Both the position numbers and the translations under genes were made by a program. A stretch of DNA of 7,990 nt from Flavobacteriales bacterium. Lineage in GTDB: Bacteria; Bacteroidota; Bacteroidia; Flavobacteriales; PHOS-HE28. Shown here in pieces: positions 1 through 6,173 of the stretch (the stretch's first letter is position 1; each line of letters starts with the position of its first letter). Below the pieces are notes generated by a model. The model saw only the letters and a list, made by a program, of their open reading frames with translations, was not told the origin of the DNA and did not search any database. The stretch is taken from NCBI GenBank assembly GCA_008016945.1, contig SSGN01000052.1, positions 1 to 7,990 on the forward strand, given 5' to 3'.

Positions 1-913
1 AGGCGGAGGCCATGAGGTCGGCGATACCCGTGGCGGCAGAGCCCGCGCCGAGGAAGAGCACCCGTAGGTCCTTGAAGGCCATGCCGGTGATGCGCGTGGA
101 GGCGTACACGCCGGCCAGGGCCACGGCGGCGGTGCCCTGGATATCGTCGTTGAAGCAGCACACGCGCTCGCGGTACTTGTCCAGCAAGGCGTAGGCGTTG
201 GGCGTGGAGAAGTCCTCGAACTGGACCAGGGCCTGGGGGAAGTGCTGCCGCACGGCCTGGACGAATTCATCCACCAGGTCGAAGTAGGCATCGCCTTCGA
301 GACGACGGTGCGGATAGCCGAGGTAGAAGGGGTCGTCGAGCAGGGCCTGGTTGTTGGTACCCACGTCGAGCGTGATGGGCATGCACTGGTGCGGGTGGAT
401 GCCCGCGGAGGCCGTGTATAGCGCGAGCTTCCCGATGGGGATGCCCATGCCGTTGGCACCCAGGTCGCCCAGGCCCAGGATGCGTTGCCCATCGGTGACC
501 ACGATCACGCGCACGTCCTTTTCGGGCCAGTTGGCCATGATCTCCGCCATGCGGCCCCGATCCTCCGGCGTGATGTAGAACCCCTTGGCTCGGCGGAAGA
601 TGCGGGAGTACTCCTGGCAGGCCTGCCCCACGGTGGGGGTATAGATCAACGGCAGGATCTCCTCCAGGTGTTGCATCACCGCGGTGTAGAACAGCCGCTC
701 GTTGCGATCCTGCAGGGAGTTGAGCAGGATGTAGCGTTCCAGGTCGTTGGCCTTGCGGCGCAAGCCTCCCATCACGCGCTTCACCTGTTGTAGTTGGGAT
801 ACCACGGCATAGGGCAACAGGCCCTCCAAGCCCAGCTCCCGACGTTCATCGCGGGTGAACTCCACCGAACGGTTACGGGCGCCATCCCGCAGGATATCAT
901 AGCCTTTCTTCAT
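1..913 (-). CDS. maeA: NAD-type malic enzyme, N-terminal 304 residues (cut by window edge)
   Basis: Oxidative decarboxylation of L-malate to pyruvate and CO2 with reduction of NAD(P), in the cytoplasm. The frame is open from ATG at 913 to the window edge and starts MKKGYDILRDGARNRS. Visible family motifs are IYTPTVG at residues 90-96 (catalytic Tyr91), DRG at 118-120, VTDGQRILGLGDLG at 139-152, GIPIGKLALY at 157-166 (catalytic Lys162), LDVGTNN at 182-188, the metal-binding FEDF at 232-235 and FNDDIQGTA at 254-262. The dinucleotide-binding GAGSA at 289-293 begins just before the edge. The arrangement is that of the long (about 540-residue) malic enzymes, so roughly the last 240 residues are missing from view. 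NAD rather than NADP preference, and hence the symbol, is inferred from family type only. No Shine-Dalgarno is seen; TACCTTG at 933-927 is at best an imperfect Bacteroidota -7 box. Nothing looks broken. Confidence 0.95.
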   Translation of the reverse strand, partial: MKKGYDILRDGARNRSVEFTRDERRELGLEGLLPYAVVSQLQQVKRVMGGLRRKANDLERYILLNSLQDRNERLFYTAVMQHLEEILPLIYTPTVGQACQEYSRIFRRAKGFYITPEDRGRMAEIMANWPEKDVRVIVVTDGQRILGLGDLGANGMGIPIGKLALYTASAGIHPHQCMPITLDVGTNNQALLDDPFYLGYPHRRLEGDAYFDLVDEFVQAVRQHFPQALVQFEDFSTPNAYALLDKYRERVCCFNDDIQGTAAVALAGVYASTRITGMAFKDLRVLFLGAGSAATGIADLMASA

Positions 914-1166
914 GCCGGAACGGCGGCAAGGTATGGCGAGCGCGGGATGGGGCGGGTTTACCAGAGGGCTGCCGGGTCTTCTTTCCGGTTGATGGGCTCA
1001 CGTTGCCGCGCAGGGAATGCCGGGAAGCGTGCTTGTGGATCCACCATATCGCCACCTCCGCGACTTGTCCTGCACGTCCGGAGGACCTGATGGTTCCTGG
1101 ATGGGTTCCACTCGTGAACCGGATACGTGCATGCGCTATGACCTGGATGAGGCTCCGAACACGCGC
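914..1166. other. stretch with no recognisable gene upstream of the malic enzyme
   Basis: No frame on either strand shows a recognisable domain. A minus-strand frame ending in TAA at 960-958 has a protein-like last 30 codons (…NRKEDPAALW), but the codons before it look random and no good start exists, so I do not call it. I see no tRNA cloverleaf, no rho-independent terminator and only short inverted repeats (GGTTC/GAACC around 1108-1124). It probably holds the malic enzyme leader plus decayed sequence. Confidence 0.4.
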
Positions 1167-1358
1167 CTACCACACCGCCACTACCGCGATGGTCGTCCGA
1201 TCCTGACGGATCCTGTGTGGCACGTGGGGAACATCACGGCTGGCCGATGGCTTGCCCACCATGGTGCGTTCGGTGGAAGGCTTGCTGAGGAGCCGGACCA
1301 TGGCGGACCTGAAGGCGATCTCATCCTTGGGGTGTCTGCAATAGGGTGCGCACCAGCG
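1167..1358 (-). pseudogene. possible 3' continuation of the unknown ORF after its TGA
   Basis: The frame of the 160-residue ORF stays open for 63 codons after its TGA (1361-1359), up to a TAG at 1169-1167. It opens RWCAPYCRHPKDEIAF, and this first part looks protein-like: two cysteines spaced C-x3-C directly follow the RGCG that ends the ORF. The later half (from about MVGKPSAS) is less convincing. The simplest reading is that one nonsense mutation (for example TGG or CGA to TGA) cut a longer protein of about 223 residues. Chance openness in GC-rich DNA is the alternative. There is no independent start codon with a good context inside the segment. Confidence 0.3.
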
Positions 1359-1841
1359 TCATCCACACCCCCGCTCCTTGAGCACCTTTTTGATCCGCCT
1401 CTCCACCTCGCTATCCTCGCCGATCTCCACGTAGCGGGTAGCGTCGGTCTTGCAGCCGCTGCACACGCCGCGCAGCACCACATCGTACTGGTGGTTCACG
1501 AACACCCTGTAGGCGATGAGCCGCTTGATCACTGGCGGACACAGGCAGATGATCAATTCTTCCTGCGCTTGCATCCATTCAACATCACCATCCAATACGC
1601 GCAGCAGCTCGAAGCGCGTGATCTCCTGCTCACCGGGTAAACTCCGGTGCTCTTCGTGCTTCTCGGGTGGCCCGCTCATTCGCTGATCTTCTGATCCCTC
1701 CAACTCGTCTCCCATCCGGTACTTGATGTCGTAGTTGATCACGAGATCCAACTCCTCCGCGCCCCACCCATCGCGCTCTGCCAGCAACGCGTCGAACTCG
1801 TCCGAGATGGGTGTGTTCCATCCCTTTCCGGCGGGGATCAT
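1359..1841 (-). CDS. unrecognised 160-residue protein with cysteine pairs
   Basis: I do not recognise the family. It begins MIPAGKGWNTPISDEFDALL and is acidic in its first half (LVINYDIKYRMGDELEGSED at about 33-52), with no signal peptide or membrane segment. Cysteines occur as CLC near residue 100, CSGC near 131 and a terminal RGCG, which could suggest a metal-binding site, though no known zinc-finger pattern is complete. The C-terminal third is rich in charged residues (EIGEDSEVERRIKKVLKERG). Codons end mostly in G or C, as in the neighbouring real genes, supporting translation. The ATG overlaps the TGA of the degenerate hicA frame as ATGA, the arrangement of translationally coupled genes, so it may once have been the partner of that toxin. 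It does not resemble a HicB antitoxin. The frame continues past its TGA, so it may be truncated. It could also be a decaying remnant. Confidence 0.5.
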   Translation of the reverse strand: MIPAGKGWNTPISDEFDALLAERDGWGAEELDLVINYDIKYRMGDELEGSEDQRMSGPPEKHEEHRSLPGEQEITRFELLRVLDGDVEWMQAQEELIICLCPPVIKRLIAYRVFVNHQYDVVLRGVCSGCKTDATRYVEIGEDSEVERRIKKVLKERGCG

Positions 1842-2092
1842 GCGAACAGAGAACGGTCCACGCGGCTTTGGCGGATGATGGACGTGCGCGTACCGATGCG
1901 AAGTTACTCGTGGTCGGGCACAGGCACGGTGATGGCGGAGCCTTCAAGGGCCTTCTGCATGATGATGTGGCGGCCTTGACACCGCAAGGAGGCACGCGGT
2001 CGCATCTGCTCGAATCCGTGTGCCCGCAGGATCGCGCACGCTTCCCGTCCGCTCCATAGGGTGAAAGAGTGTTGAACGTGGCCCAGGGTCAT
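1838..2092 (-). pseudogene. hicA: degenerate HicA/YcfA-family mRNA interferase toxin
   Basis: HicA toxins are small double-stranded-RNA-binding-fold ribonucleases that cleave mRNA and are held in check by HicB. The frame from ATG at 2092 carries the family landmarks in order: WSGREACAILRAHGFEQ (typical start of the fold), GRHIIMQK (equivalent of the GSH…MQ strand with the catalytic His), EGSAITVPVPDHE, then, after an in-frame TAA at 1906-1904, LRIGTRTSIIRQS and a TGA at 1840-1838. In intact relatives the VPVPDHE segment runs straight into ELRIGTLRSIIRQSG, so the TAA is a nonsense mutation inside the domain. There are also about six surplus codons (near RPRASLRC) between the HGF and RHIIMQ segments. 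Without readthrough only 62 residues are made, lacking the C-terminal helix. It starts 33 bp after the DUF2207 stop. No hicB is visible on either side. The family call is by eye. Confidence 0.75.
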
Positions 2093-2125
2093 GGTTCTCA
2101 GTGAAACAACCGCTCGGCTCGTGCG

Positions 2126-3838
2126 CTACCACCCCCCGCCGCCTCCGCCACCACCGCCACCGCCAGAAGACCCACCACCACCGCTGCCGCCACTCTTTGA
2201 AGGCGGCGTGCTGGAGCTGTTCACACTGCTGGAGAACGACGAGTTCATGCTGTGCGCGAAGGATCCGAAATGCCCGATGGATCCGCTGTACCAGCCCGGG
2301 CGGTAGCTGCTGTCCACCATGGCCTTGTTGATCAGGTCCTGGAAGCGTTCGCCCCAGACTTTCTCCACACCGAGGGCGATGGCGTAGGGCAGGTACTTCT
2401 CAAAAACTTCGGGCGTCATCGCAGGCGGATTGAAATGCTGCAACTGCTTCTCTTCCGCAGCGCCTAAGTACATCTTGAAGCCTTTCAACTTGGCGCGTAG
2501 TGCCAGCTTCTCCACGCTGGGTTTCCGGATCAGGCGGGCGTAGGTGATGAAGAGGATCAGGTTGGCCACCACGAAGCCGGTGAAGAACAGTAGGTCGTAG
2601 TCTCCATCGTAGGAGTCGTGCAGGATCAGCAGCGCGATGACGCAGACGATGATGGTGAGCAGGGCGATGAGCCAGAACTTCCAGTTGTTGCCCTTGGTGA
2701 GGAAGCCGCTCCACTGGTCGCGCAATTTGCCCCGGAACGCGCTCGCCATGCTCTGCACCGTGGGGTTGTACGAGCCGGTGATCTCGAAGCTCTCCGAACC
2801 CGAGCCGAACATGCGGTTGAGCAATTCCTGCTCCTCCTTCGGCAAACCGCTGCCGCCCTTCAGTTTCCGGAGGGTGTACGTATGCTGCTTGAAAATGCCC
2901 AGGATCTTCTGAGTCTCCTCCTCGATGCGGATGTGGCCCTTCACCGCGAGCGAGATCATGGCCGGGGTGATCTGCTCGTTGTCGTAGCTGCCGTTCATCA
3001 CCATGGCCACGGAGGCCGGTGACAGTCCGTCGGGCGGTTCGAAGAGCGGGATCACCACGGGGCTGTCGGGATCGCGGCCATGACGGAACCAGGTGATGGC
3101 GTAGTAGAGCAGGAGCAACAGGGTGATGGCACCGCCCACGAGGCCGAGCGCGTACTTCTCGAAAAAGGTGGGCGGCGGCGGCTCGGCCACCACGCCCTTC
3201 TGGAAACCCACGGCCACGGTGAGGCCCTCGTAGTAGCTCATGGCACGACCGGTGAAGTGCACGGTGCGCGCATCGATGATCGAATCCGAACATGCTCTTT
3301 CCGTCGAGCCCATCACGCCGGTGTAGCAGGCGGTCTGCCGCACCTGCGCGGCTTCCGGCAGGTGGATCGTGGCCGAGATGCTGTCGATGTAGAAGGCCCA
3401 GCCGTTGCCGTTCACGTTCCAGTAGATCTCGTCGAACTCCGGGAAGAAACCCACCTGGCCCTTGGTGGTGTAGGTGATGCGGTACTGGTAGTCGCCGGGC
3501 TCGAGGTACACGTCCTTGTCGCCCACGTACAGCACGTAGTCGTCGCCCTCTTCGGCGGTGTGGTAGGGCGACTCCTTGCCGCCCATCAGCACCTCGGTGT
3601 ATTCGTACTCCACCCGGTGCGTGCGACCGTGGTGGCTCGTGAACCTCAGCGGCAGCTTGCGCACGATGCCGCGCTTGAACTCGATGCCCCGTGCGTGGAC
3701 CTTGATGTCCTCCGTCACCGTGAGGCCGCCGTCGGCCGCTACCGTGAGGTCGGTATGGAACGAAATGATCCGCTCCGATTGGGCAGAGGCCGCCAGCCCG
3801 ATGGCCAGTGCAGCCCCAAGCAGTACGCGCCGCATCAT
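2126..3838 (-). CDS. DUF2207 family membrane protein with glycine-rich C-terminus
   Basis: A 570-residue predicted membrane protein of the DUF2207 family (YciQ-like); no biochemical role is established. A signal peptide (MMRRVLLGAALAIGLAASAQ, residues 1-20) precedes a beta-rich extracytoplasmic domain to about 220. A membrane helix follows at about 230-251, then the family-typical cytoplasmic part: PPDGLSPASVAMVMNG at 268-283, ITPAMISLAVKGHIRIEE at 290-307, and two close helices at about 387-407 and 415-437. A conserved block at about 445-500 ends in YLPYAIALGVEKVWGERF. The tail from about 533 is Ser-rich and then almost pure glycine, ending in Trp. Length and tail are normal for the family. 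The ATG at 3838 overlaps the lemA stop as ATGA, so translation is likely coupled; a second ATG follows immediately. LemA and DUF2207 genes are often adjacent, which suggests a joint envelope function. Confidence 0.92.
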   Translation of the reverse strand: MMRRVLLGAALAIGLAASAQSERIISFHTDLTVAADGGLTVTEDIKVHARGIEFKRGIVRKLPLRFTSHHGRTHRVEYEYTEVLMGGKESPYHTAEEGDDYVLYVGDKDVYLEPGDYQYRITYTTKGQVGFFPEFDEIYWNVNGNGWAFYIDSISATIHLPEAAQVRQTACYTGVMGSTERACSDSIIDARTVHFTGRAMSYYEGLTVAVGFQKGVVAEPPPPTFFEKYALGLVGGAITLLLLLYYAITWFRHGRDPDSPVVIPLFEPPDGLSPASVAMVMNGSYDNEQITPAMISLAVKGHIRIEEETQKILGIFKQHTYTLRKLKGGSGLPKEEQELLNRMFGSGSESFEITGSYNPTVQSMASAFRGKLRDQWSGFLTKGNNWKFWLIALLTIIVCVIALLILHDSYDGDYDLLFFTGFVVANLILFITYARLIRKPSVEKLALRAKLKGFKMYLGAAEEKQLQHFNPPAMTPEVFEKYLPYAIALGVEKVWGERFQDLINKAMVDSSYRPGWYSGSIGHFGSFAHSMNSSFSSSVNSSSTPPSKSGGSGGGGSSGGGGGGGGGGGW

Positions 3839-4389
3839 GCGAACTTTACGTTGGGCACGGCCTTCTCCGCCGGGCTGTCCAGCTCGAAGAACGCCGCCTG
3901 CTTGAAGCCGAAGCCGTTGGCCACCAGGTTGCTCGGGAACGATTCGATCAGCGTGTTCTGCTCGCGCACCGTGCCGTTGTAGTAGCGCCGCGCTTTTTCC
4001 AGGTCGCCCTCGATCTGCCCCAACTGCGTCTGCAGGTCCAGGAAGTTGGTGTTCGCCTTCAGCTCCGGGTATTGCTCAGCCACGGCGATCAGCTTCATCA
4101 TCGCGCCGCTCAACTGCTTCTCCGCCGCCTGCTGGCCCTCGATGGTGGTGGCCTGCTGCGCCGCCGCCCGCGCCCGGGTCACGTTCTCGAAGGTCTCCTT
4201 CTCGTGCGCCGCGTAGCCCTTCACCGTCTCCACTAAGTTCGGGATCAGGTCGTGCCGCTTCTTCAACTGCACGTCGATGCCGCTCCATCCCTCGGCCACC
4301 AGGTTCTTGCCCTTCACGAGCTTGTTGTAGATGGCGACGGCGTAGAGGGCCAGCAGTACGACGGAACCGAGGAGGATGAGGGGGGGCAT
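3835..4389 (-). CDS. lemA: LemA family protein
   Basis: A LemA-family protein: a short membrane anchor followed by a long helical-bundle domain; the cellular role is not settled. From ATG at 4389 it has 184 residues: a hydrophobic N-terminal helix (PPLILLGSVVLLALYAVAIY, 2-21), then NKLVKGKNLVAEGWSGIDVQ, LKKRHDLIPNLVETVKGYA, and AEQYPELKANTNFLDLQTQL, all hallmarks of the family. It ends RRYYNGTVREQNTLIESFPS…FGFKQAAFFELD near 135-171. An in-frame ATG at 4470, abutting the ATPase stop, would add 27 residues (starting SVHFFTALTTLTLSPTL). I reject it because those codons come from the 9-bp-period repeat and would sit ahead of a normal anchor. No -7 box is seen before 4389, so transcription from the ATPase promoter across the 81-bp gap is likely. 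The stop overlaps the DUF2207 start. Confidence 0.94.
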   Translation of the reverse strand: MPPLILLGSVVLLALYAVAIYNKLVKGKNLVAEGWSGIDVQLKKRHDLIPNLVETVKGYAAHEKETFENVTRARAAAQQATTIEGQQAAEKQLSGAMMKLIAVAEQYPELKANTNFLDLQTQLGQIEGDLEKARRYYNGTVREQNTLIESFPSNLVANGFGFKQAAFFELDSPAEKAVPNVKFA

Positions 4390-4413
4390 GCGGGGGAGAA
4401 TTGGGTTGAACGA

Positions 4414-4525
4414 ATGGAGGGTGGGAGAAAGGGTGAGGGTGGTGAGGGCGGTGAAAAAGTGGACCGACATTCACCGGCGGTCCAGGCTGTTCCTGCCCAC
4501 GGTGTAGCAGTGCAGGCTGCTGGGG
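4414..4525 (-). repeat. repeat copy 1: ATPase 3' end plus 9-bp-period flank
   Basis: This copy resembles 6052-6173. It has an identical 30-bp core at 4470-4499, matching 6117-6146. On the side towards 4525 it covers the last codons of the ATPase gene, and on the other side the region between the ATPase and lemA. That flank is a tandem array with a 9-bp period, read on the plus strand as GGTGAGGGT (4432-4440), GGTGAGGGC (4441-4449), GGTGAAAAA (4450-4458), with weaker units at 4414-4431. Boundaries are approximate. Confidence 0.85.
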
Positions 4526-5895
4526 GTGAATTCCACATCCACGCCCTCCAGCGTGCGCACGCCTTCGCGGGTGAGGGTGGTCACCAGCGGGCGCCTTTCG
4601 AGCCGGTGCTTTTTACAGAAGGCCAGCAGACCCTTGATCTGCCGGGGATCGTCCCACGCGGCGTCACTCCATTTCACTTCCACGGCGAAACGCGCCTTCC
4701 GGCCGGCCCTGTCCAGGCTGACGAAGTCCACCTCGCCGCTCTTCCATCGGGCATAGTGCAGCGAATCGATGAAGTCGCGGTTGTGGATCCACTGGCTGTG
4801 GATGGCCGTCTCCACCTGCTGGCCCAGCGCCGGATCACCTTCACGCAGGGGATTGAACAGGGCCGCCCGCATGGTGGGGTTGGTGAGGAAGACCTTGAAG
4901 GTGGTCTTGCGCTTGAAGTGCGTCACGTCCTCGTCCACGCGGCGCATCTGGCGGATCAGGAAGGCGGCCTCCAGGTACTCCAGGTACTTGGCCAGGGTGT
5001 TCTTGGCCACGTTGATGGTCTTGCTCAGTTCCTCCATGCTCACTTCGCGGCTGGTGTGGTAGGCCAGCGTGTTGAACAGGCTGTTCAGTTCCTGGATGTC
5101 GGCGATGCCGTACAGCGTGGGCAGGTCGCGCAGCAGCACCTTGTCGATGATGTCGTTCTTGATGTAGCGCTGCGGGTCCTGTTGCAGGCGTGCCGAGAAC
5201 ACGGCTTCCGGGTAGCCCCCGTGGTTCATGTAGTCGATGAAGGCCCGGTTCAGGTCCACGATGTCGGTGGTGCGGTAGCGCGGGGCGGGTCCATCGCCAT
5301 GCACCGCGATCAGCGCTTCCTCCCTGCCGATGAAGCGCAGGTACTCGGCGAAGGTGAGCGGCGGCAGCATGTACTCCGTGAAGCGCCCGGCCCCGCTCTC
5401 AGCGCTCCTGGTCTTCAGGGCCACAGCGCTGCTGCCGGTGGCCACGAAGCGGATGTCGCGGTGCCGGTCCACCAAGGTCTTGAGGTGTACTTCCCATTCC
5501 TTCAGGTATTGGACCTCGTCGAAGAAGACGTGGAGCGTTTGGCCGGCGGGGCGTTCGAACAGTTTGCGGAACCGCGCCACCAATGCATCCAGCCCCTGCC
5601 GGTTGTAGATCGGGGTCTCCAGCATCACGTACAGGATGTCGCGGCCTGAAACGCCGTGACGCTCCATCAACTCGTGAATGGTGTGCATCACCAGGTAGGT
5701 CTTGCCCACGCGGCGCGGCCCCATGAGCACCACGGCACGGTGCGGGTCCTTTTCACGCACCAACCGGCAGAAGTCATTCAGATAAGCCCGGCGCGGCAGG
5801 TCGACCAGGTCGGGGTGGATGCCGCGCCCCGCCTGCCACCAGGGGTTCTCCTCGTGGAGCCTGGCAAGTATCTCGGATTCAGGAACTTCAAGCAT
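4471..5895 (-). CDS. AAA-type ATPase with DUF4143 C-terminal domain
   Basis: A 474-residue predicted ATPase of the large AAA/DUF4143 group that is amplified in many bacteria; its substrate is unknown. Residues 59-66 are the Walker A GPRRVGKT, 122-128 the Walker B HVFFDEV with Asp126-Glu127, and 152-156 ATGSS corresponds to sensor 1. GGYPE at 226-230 is typical of the group. A winged-helix-like segment follows (MEELSKTINVAKNTLAKYLE, 287-306, then YLEAAFLIRQMRR). The DUF4143 part contains GEVDFV at 387-392 and FAVEVKWS at 403-410, a PD-(D/E)XK-like arrangement (Asp390, Glu406, Lys408), so nuclease ancestry is plausible but activity is unproven. The last ~18 residues (TPSSLHCYTVGRNSLDRR) are encoded by sequence repeated after the res gene. 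ATG at 5895 is chosen because it follows a -7 box by four bases. The gene appears intact and is probably the first gene of a transcript that continues into lemA. Confidence 0.9.
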   Translation of the reverse strand: MLEVPESEILARLHEENPWWQAGRGIHPDLVDLPRRAYLNDFCRLVREKDPHRAVVLMGPRRVGKTYLVMHTIHELMERHGVSGRDILYVMLETPIYNRQGLDALVARFRKLFERPAGQTLHVFFDEVQYLKEWEVHLKTLVDRHRDIRFVATGSSAVALKTRSAESGAGRFTEYMLPPLTFAEYLRFIGREEALIAVHGDGPAPRYRTTDIVDLNRAFIDYMNHGGYPEAVFSARLQQDPQRYIKNDIIDKVLLRDLPTLYGIADIQELNSLFNTLAYHTSREVSMEELSKTINVAKNTLAKYLEYLEAAFLIRQMRRVDEDVTHFKRKTTFKVFLTNPTMRAALFNPLREGDPALGQQVETAIHSQWIHNRDFIDSLHYARWKSGEVDFVSLDRAGRKARFAVEVKWSDAAWDDPRQIKGLLAFCKKHRLERRPLVTTLTREGVRTLEGVDVEFTPSSLHCYTVGRNSLDRR

Positions 5896-5899
5896 GAAG

Positions 5900-5907
5900 C
5901 AAAGATA
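5900..5907 (-). promoter_or_regulatory. Bacteroidota-type -7 promoter box of the ATPase gene
   Basis: TATCTTTG on the minus strand matches the TAnnTTTG -7 consensus of Bacteroidota exactly. Only CTTC separates it from the ATG at 5895, so transcription should start at or within a few bases of the start codon and the mRNA may be leaderless. No convincing -33 TTG element is seen at the expected distance. Confidence 0.6.
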
Positions 5908-5927
5908 AGCTCAAATGATTGAGCTTA
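5906..5927. promoter_or_regulatory. perfect 9-bp-arm palindrome, candidate operator
   Basis: TAAGCTCAA, a four-base spacer ATGA, then TTGAGCTTA form a perfect inverted repeat. It overlaps the first two bases of the -7 box and fills the space between the -7 and -33 positions, as a repressor operator would. It lies 11 bp from the ATG. A hairpin in RNA is less likely to matter if transcription begins downstream of it. It is AT-rich compared with its surroundings. Which regulator binds is unknown; autoregulation by the ATPase's winged-helix part is only a guess. Confidence 0.5.
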
Positions 5928-6051
5928 AAAGTGCAGAATAAGGTCAGTGAGTTGATGTTGCTGAAACACTGAATGGCAATGCGTTGATGTCCAGCGCTAT
6001 ATGGCGTGGTTGGAGCGGGGCCTTGGCAGCACGGTGTGCAGGTCGGACGGG
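5928..6051. other. intergenic stretch without a recognisable gene
   Basis: Between the ATPase promoter and the tandem repeat I see no domain-bearing frame, no RNA gene and no strong terminator. The 5928-5990 part is less GC-rich than the coding regions, as expected for upstream promoter sequence. Confidence 0.5.
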
Positions 6052-6173
6052 AATGAGGTCGGGGAGAATGGTGAGAGAGGTGAGGATGGTGAGGGCGGTG
6101 GGAAAGTCACGGGGCGTTCACCGGCGGTCCAGGCTGTTCCTGCCCAACGGCGTAGCAGTGGAGGGTGCTGGGG
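6052..6173 (-). repeat. repeat copy 2: ATPase 3'-end remnant plus 9-bp-period flank
   Basis: The second copy of the sequence at 4414-4525, with an identical 30-bp core at 6117-6146. Its flank holds a cleaner tandem array with a 9-bp period on the plus strand: GGTGAGAGA (6070-6078), GGTGAGGAT (6079-6087), GGTGAGGGC (6088-6096), GGTGGGAAA (6097-6105), and weaker units GGGGAGAAT (6061-6069) and AATGAGGTC (6052-6060). The copy begins exactly at the res stop codon. Confidence 0.85.
6118..6173 (-). pseudogene. 3'-end remnant of an ATPase paralog, frameshifted
   Basis: Directly after the res TGA the minus strand encodes PSTLHCYAVG, then with a one-base correction RNSLDRR and a TGA at 6120-6118. The intact ATPase ends PSSLHCYTVGRNSLDRR. 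Copy 2 carries one extra base (CCCAACGG versus CCCACGG on the plus strand), which breaks the frame after Val-Gly. Several differences keep amino-acid character (Ser/Thr, Thr/Ala, silent Leu), so the segment was probably once coding. About 18 codons survive; nothing upstream of them remains because the res gene begins there. Confidence 0.65.

Noticed and set aside
1108..1124. tRNA T-arm-like hairpin (GGTTC/GAACC with a 7-base loop)
   Set aside because: The loop lacks the TTCRA signature and no anticodon, D or acceptor stem can be placed around it.
958..1173. 71-codon minus-strand frame ending just before the malic enzyme
   Set aside because: Only its last ~30 codons look protein-like. The rest has random composition and there is no supportable start.
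1359..1361. TGA read as selenocysteine between two cysteine-bearing segments
   Set aside because: No known selenoprotein context and no evident SECIS-like hairpin just after it; a nonsense mutation is simpler.
1017..1640. 207-codon plus-strand open frame across the gap and the unknown ORF
   Set aside because: No recognisable domain, with a composition typical of antisense reading. The minus-strand ORF has better codon use and the ATGA junction.
3080..3982. 300-codon plus-strand open frame, and a 297-codon minus-strand frame at 2400-3293
   Set aside because: Both are out-of-frame shadows of the DUF2207 gene, whose motifs, signal peptide and membrane helices are unambiguous.
4478..4496. possible terminator hairpin within the repeat core
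   Set aside because: The best stem is only CAGG/CCTG with no U-tract, too weak to call.
4252..5649. 465-codon open frame on the plus strand
   Set aside because: It is antisense to the ATPase and lemA, His/Val/Gln-rich with no domain, and is explained by GC-rich codon bias in the real minus-strand genes.
6052..6105. CRISPR-like array
   Set aside because: The units are 9 bp and contiguous with no spacers, so this is a short tandem repeat.
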